From Phoronis ovalis (Eukaryota > Phoronida > Phoronidae): a stretch of 12,755 nt of DNA. This document shows positions 10,085 through 12,755 of the stretch, piece after piece. The position numbers and the translations under genes are program-made. Under the pieces are notes generated by a model, which did not search any database, was not told the origin of the DNA, and was given only the letters and a program-made list of their open reading frames with translations. The stretch lies in the NCBI GenBank assembly GCA_028565635.1, contig JAOXYB010042715.1, positions 1-12,755 of the forward strand, written 5' to 3'. Every line of letters starts with the position of its first letter. Position 1 is the stretch's first letter.

Positions 10085-11574
10085 TCAAAATAGCGTCGGT
10101 AATTGTTCCAATTGTACTGTTTTATTTGTGCTTTGAAATTAATCGAAAATGGTTGTTGATGTTGTAAATATTTTGTATAATCCCATGGCAACTGTTAATG
10201 AATTTTTAGTCTTGGACTGCTGTCAGTATTATCTGCATCTGCCCAGAAGCTAAATGAGTAAGAATTATACATTATATTTGCTGGGAGTATCTTGAAATCA
10301 ACTCGGTATGCATTTCAACATGGCAGTGACTAGGAATAAGTTGTAACGGTACAAGTGTGCTAGAGTCAAGAGTCAAAAGACTGGGTACAAAATGTAGTGC
10401 TTAACACCAAGATTACTTGCAGGCAGCGAATGAATACCATTTGAAAATTATTACCGGAACCTGGTAGCTTCTTAGCTATGCCCTCAGAATTTACAATCTT
10501 TTGATAATGAACAGAAGTTGTTGGGAAAAAGATTTCGTGTGCATACTATTGGGGCTGCAGTGTTTATACTCTACTCTGTTTTTAAAAGCTATAACTTGGT
10601 ATGCAAATACTTTTTTATTAATATAACTGTGGCAAATTAATTAAACCAAGACATGTTTTTTAGTCAATATATAATTTTTTTAATAAAATTATAAATGATT
10701 TACATTTTGTCTATATGCATTAAATAAATATTTAGGATACGAATATCACTGTTTTAAAACTTCCGTTAAGTAGACTACAAACAATACAGTACATTCATTA
10801 TACTAGAATTTGAAATCGGACAACTTAGCACTTACTGCACTTGGCCTAGACTGTCTATGCAGTGGAATTTGTTTACTGAAAATTATTAAAATGAAACATT
10901 TGTCATAGACGATTGGTACAACCAGCAACATACACTGTAAGCTGTTGCTACTTTAGTTGTTTTCCACAAGTTGCAATGTATGCAAATTGCATCGTATAAT
11001 AACACAAAGATGTGCAAACGATATATAAAAGGTAACTTATATTGAGTATCACAGATAATAAATATTTGGCAATTAGGCAGCTACAAAATAACAAAACTAG
11101 CAATTATGTACTGTAGAGATAATAAAAAGATTTTTACTAATTACTTGACTTATTTTACAGAACTTCTTAAACAATATATAAACAGAAAAAATTCACTTTA
11201 ACAGTTTGTAACACAAATTGCAAAGTTTTTCAAAATGTTAACACAACAGACATCTTTAATACTGCCTGAAAATTATGTCTTACATAAAATGCCTTGCATT
11301 AGTTGATAATAATATAAACAGCTAAAACATATGGTCTTAATCTCGTAAAATATTTTCAATTGTTTTCAGCTCGATGATGCCATCAGAATTATCAGTTCAA
11401 AAATTGCTTGAAATACCAACAAAACGTCAAAGCACAGAATCTTGCATCATTTACCATTAGATTCAAAACTGTTATACTACTAGTGTGTTACACATTACAA
11501 ATACTAGTAGCGCCATTTTGTACTTAGACCTTGTTCTTGATACGCTTTTCTCATTCTGTTGCACTTTATGTTCT
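10085..11574. other. AT-rich region without a recognisable gene; probable LHFPL 3' UTR at its right end
   Basis: Both strands carry only short ORFs, with no family resemblance that I can see. No tRNA, rRNA or obvious transposon is visible. The right part directly follows the stop codon of the minus-strand LHFPL-like gene and is expected to be its 3' UTR. Minus-strand AATAAA signals occur, for example at 10614-10619, but none can be preferred. GK5 and the LHFPL gene converge here. Confidence 0.45.
11477..11510. repeat. Short hairpin, CTACTAGT stem
   Basis: CTACTAGT (11477-11484) and its exact reverse complement ACTAGTAG (11503-11510) are separated by 18 bases. The loop contains a second small palindrome, GTGTTACAC. 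It lies 65 bases past the LHFPL stop codon and would be in that 3' UTR. It could be a small structural element or chance. Confidence 0.35.
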
Positions 11575-12611
11575 TTATACTCTATATATTCTATCTGTCC
11601 TTATTTCTTTGCTTGCATTACATGAAAGGCATGCACACAGTAGTGCTGACCCTGATGCTGCAATTGTCACAAAATATGCCCACGATAAACTACATGTACC
11701 TAAAATTAAACAACATATATTTACTAACATGCACATCCTGAGCCTTTGTTATCATTATCCCCTTCTTCAGTCCTAATACTTTGAAAGTTAAACTCTTAAT
11801 TAGGTTCTTTCCTTAATCTCACACTTTGTCCTTTAGAAACCTTATACCTTATGGTTACTGCTTGAGCAAATACTGAAAAAAGGATAACTTGTCAAAAACT
11901 GGTCACCAGGCACTGGTCTGTATAACATTTTGCACATGTCCAACTAGGGTGTGAAATGTATGAAATTTAATGGCACCCTATATAAAACCTTAGGTGCATC
12001 CTAAGGGAAAACTTGGAGATATAAATTCGTGCTGTCTATGTTTTAGCAAGTAAATGATACTCCCATAATTTGTTATGCACTATTTTTAAATTAAATTAGG
12101 AATTTTGGTTATCTAATCTAATCAAATGAAAATTTGACCTTTTTTTAAACATAAAAATTAATATTTCAAAGATTATTCATGGTATTTACAATTTGGTCAT
12201 CACAAATAATGGAATATAGTTTACTTGTTAAAGACCCCCTGGATCTTCCGGCATGATGGACTTCATGATTTTTACTAGGTGTCATAAAACATAAATTAAA
12301 TTTCATGGATTGCACACACGAGTATGAAAATACCACCATGCCTGAATGTTAAGGCTTCGGAAAACATTTATTTTGTTTGAAATAATGTAATGCAGATTTT
12401 TCAATTTTTACAGTAATGGACATTTTTTCTTAGGAAATTTTAATGCAACTACATAGGCTCAAATACTAATGAGAAGTAATTAAAACCCTTTTAGTTTGAT
12501 ACTTTTGCTTACCTAACTGATACGATTCTGACAATCCACCACATGCTGCTTTTACTTCTATGCTGTTCCAACCATTAGGATATAATACACACCCTGCTCC
12601 AATGAGCAGCC
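11575..12611 (-). CDS. LHFPL-family tetraspan membrane protein, C-terminal two exons (5' part outside window)
   Basis: Exons on the minus strand are 12611-12513 and 11699-11575, ending in TAA. The acceptor before the first is GTTTTTCAG and before the second TTAATTTTAG; the donor is GTAAGC. Both exons begin with the two bases that complete a split codon, and together they give 73 whole codons plus the split ones. The first reads [16 protein letters not shown], then EVKAACGG and SYQLG; the second reads [20 protein letters not shown] and continues to a C-terminal IYRV. This is the LHFPL (lipoma HMGIC fusion partner-like) pattern: the end of TM3, a YPxGW motif, an extracellular loop with two cysteines (ACG and GTC) likely paired in a disulphide, then WAY opening TM4 and a short cytoplasmic tail. 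Human LHFPL1 and LHFPL6 share CxLYPLGW, TCG, QxxLGxC and GWAYYC, as I remember them. Vertebrate relatives act as channel or receptor partners, for example LHFPL5 in hair-cell transduction. Which paralogue this is cannot be decided from the last third. Earlier exons lie to the right of the window. Confidence 0.88.
11700..12512 (-). other. Last intron of the LHFPL-like gene
   Basis: This 813 bp intron opens with GTAAGC and ends in TTAATTTTAG on the minus strand. It is AT-rich and I see no exon, RNA gene or clear repeat inside it. Confidence 0.75.
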
Positions 12612-12657
12612 CTGAAAAACAATAGCATTTCTTTCAATATTTTACTCAAAAGTCATT

Positions 12658-12755
12658 AGGCCCATTCACACTTACACTGCTTCAGAATAAAGCGCTTCAC
12701 TTTCCGTCCACACTGGCATGCTTTAATTCGCTTCTATCTTCAAATATCTCGAAGC
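12658..12755. repeat. Possible dispersed repeat, cut by the window edge
   Basis: From AGGCCCATTCACAC onward the sequence changes character. It is less AT-rich, with phrases such as AAGCGCTTCACTTTCCGTCC and ACACTGGCATGC, and resembles short non-autonomous DNA elements common in invertebrate genomes. Only one end is in view, so no inverted repeat or target duplication can be tested. It would lie in an intron of the LHFPL-like gene. Confidence 0.3.

Noticed and set aside
11531-11776. Plus-strand ORFs of 81 and 60 codons with hydrophobic stretches
   Set aside because: They are antisense to the LHFPL terminal exon; the hydrophobicity mirrors the TM4 codons of the real gene.

Overview
The window is animal nuclear DNA. 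It is AT-rich and intron-rich, with GT-AG introns throughout, codon phases that carry across every junction, and no bacterial features. Three protein-coding genes can be read by splicing. None of them is a single long open reading frame, so almost every unspliced ORF over 60 codons is either a fragment of an exon or noise. The mix of genes (GK5, AUNIP-like, LHFPL-like) and the repeat types suggest an invertebrate animal, probably marine. The sequence alone does not settle the phylum.

Layout, left to right. (1) Positions 98-596 hold a foldback repeat: two arms of about 200 bp in inverted orientation around a short loop. (2) On the minus strand, 2230 down to 628, lies a three-exon gene of 305 codons. 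I identify it as a divergent orthologue of AUNIP, the aurora kinase A and ninein interacting protein linked to homologous recombination. Its stop codon is 31 bp from the foldback, so the 3' UTR probably runs into it. (3) Positions 2277-2374, just upstream of its start, hold ETS, E2F and CCAAT (NF-Y) motifs, a typical cell-cycle promoter. (4) On the plus strand, head-to-head with AUNIP, lies a complete 15-exon glycerol kinase 5 gene (GK5) from 2902 to 9816, 522 aa. Its intron 12 carries a 388 bp mobile-element-like repeat flanked by a 6 bp direct repeat. (5) A GK5 polyadenylation signal at 10059 is followed by about 1.5 kb with no recognisable gene. (6) On the minus strand, 12611 down to 11575, are the last two exons of an LHFPL-family tetraspan membrane protein; the rest lies beyond the right edge. 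(7) The last 100 bp look like the end of another dispersed repeat.

The genes do not form a pathway. GK5 is a lipid-linked FGGY kinase, AUNIP a cell-cycle and DNA-repair factor, and LHFPL a membrane protein. GK5 and AUNIP are divergent, with 671 bp between start codons. GK5 and the LHFPL gene converge tail to tail. The most interesting observations are a well-conserved PCNA-binding (PIP) box consensus in the AUNIP-like protein, non-canonical residues at two active-site motifs of GK5, the foldback in the AUNIP 3' region, and the repeat in GK5 intron 12.
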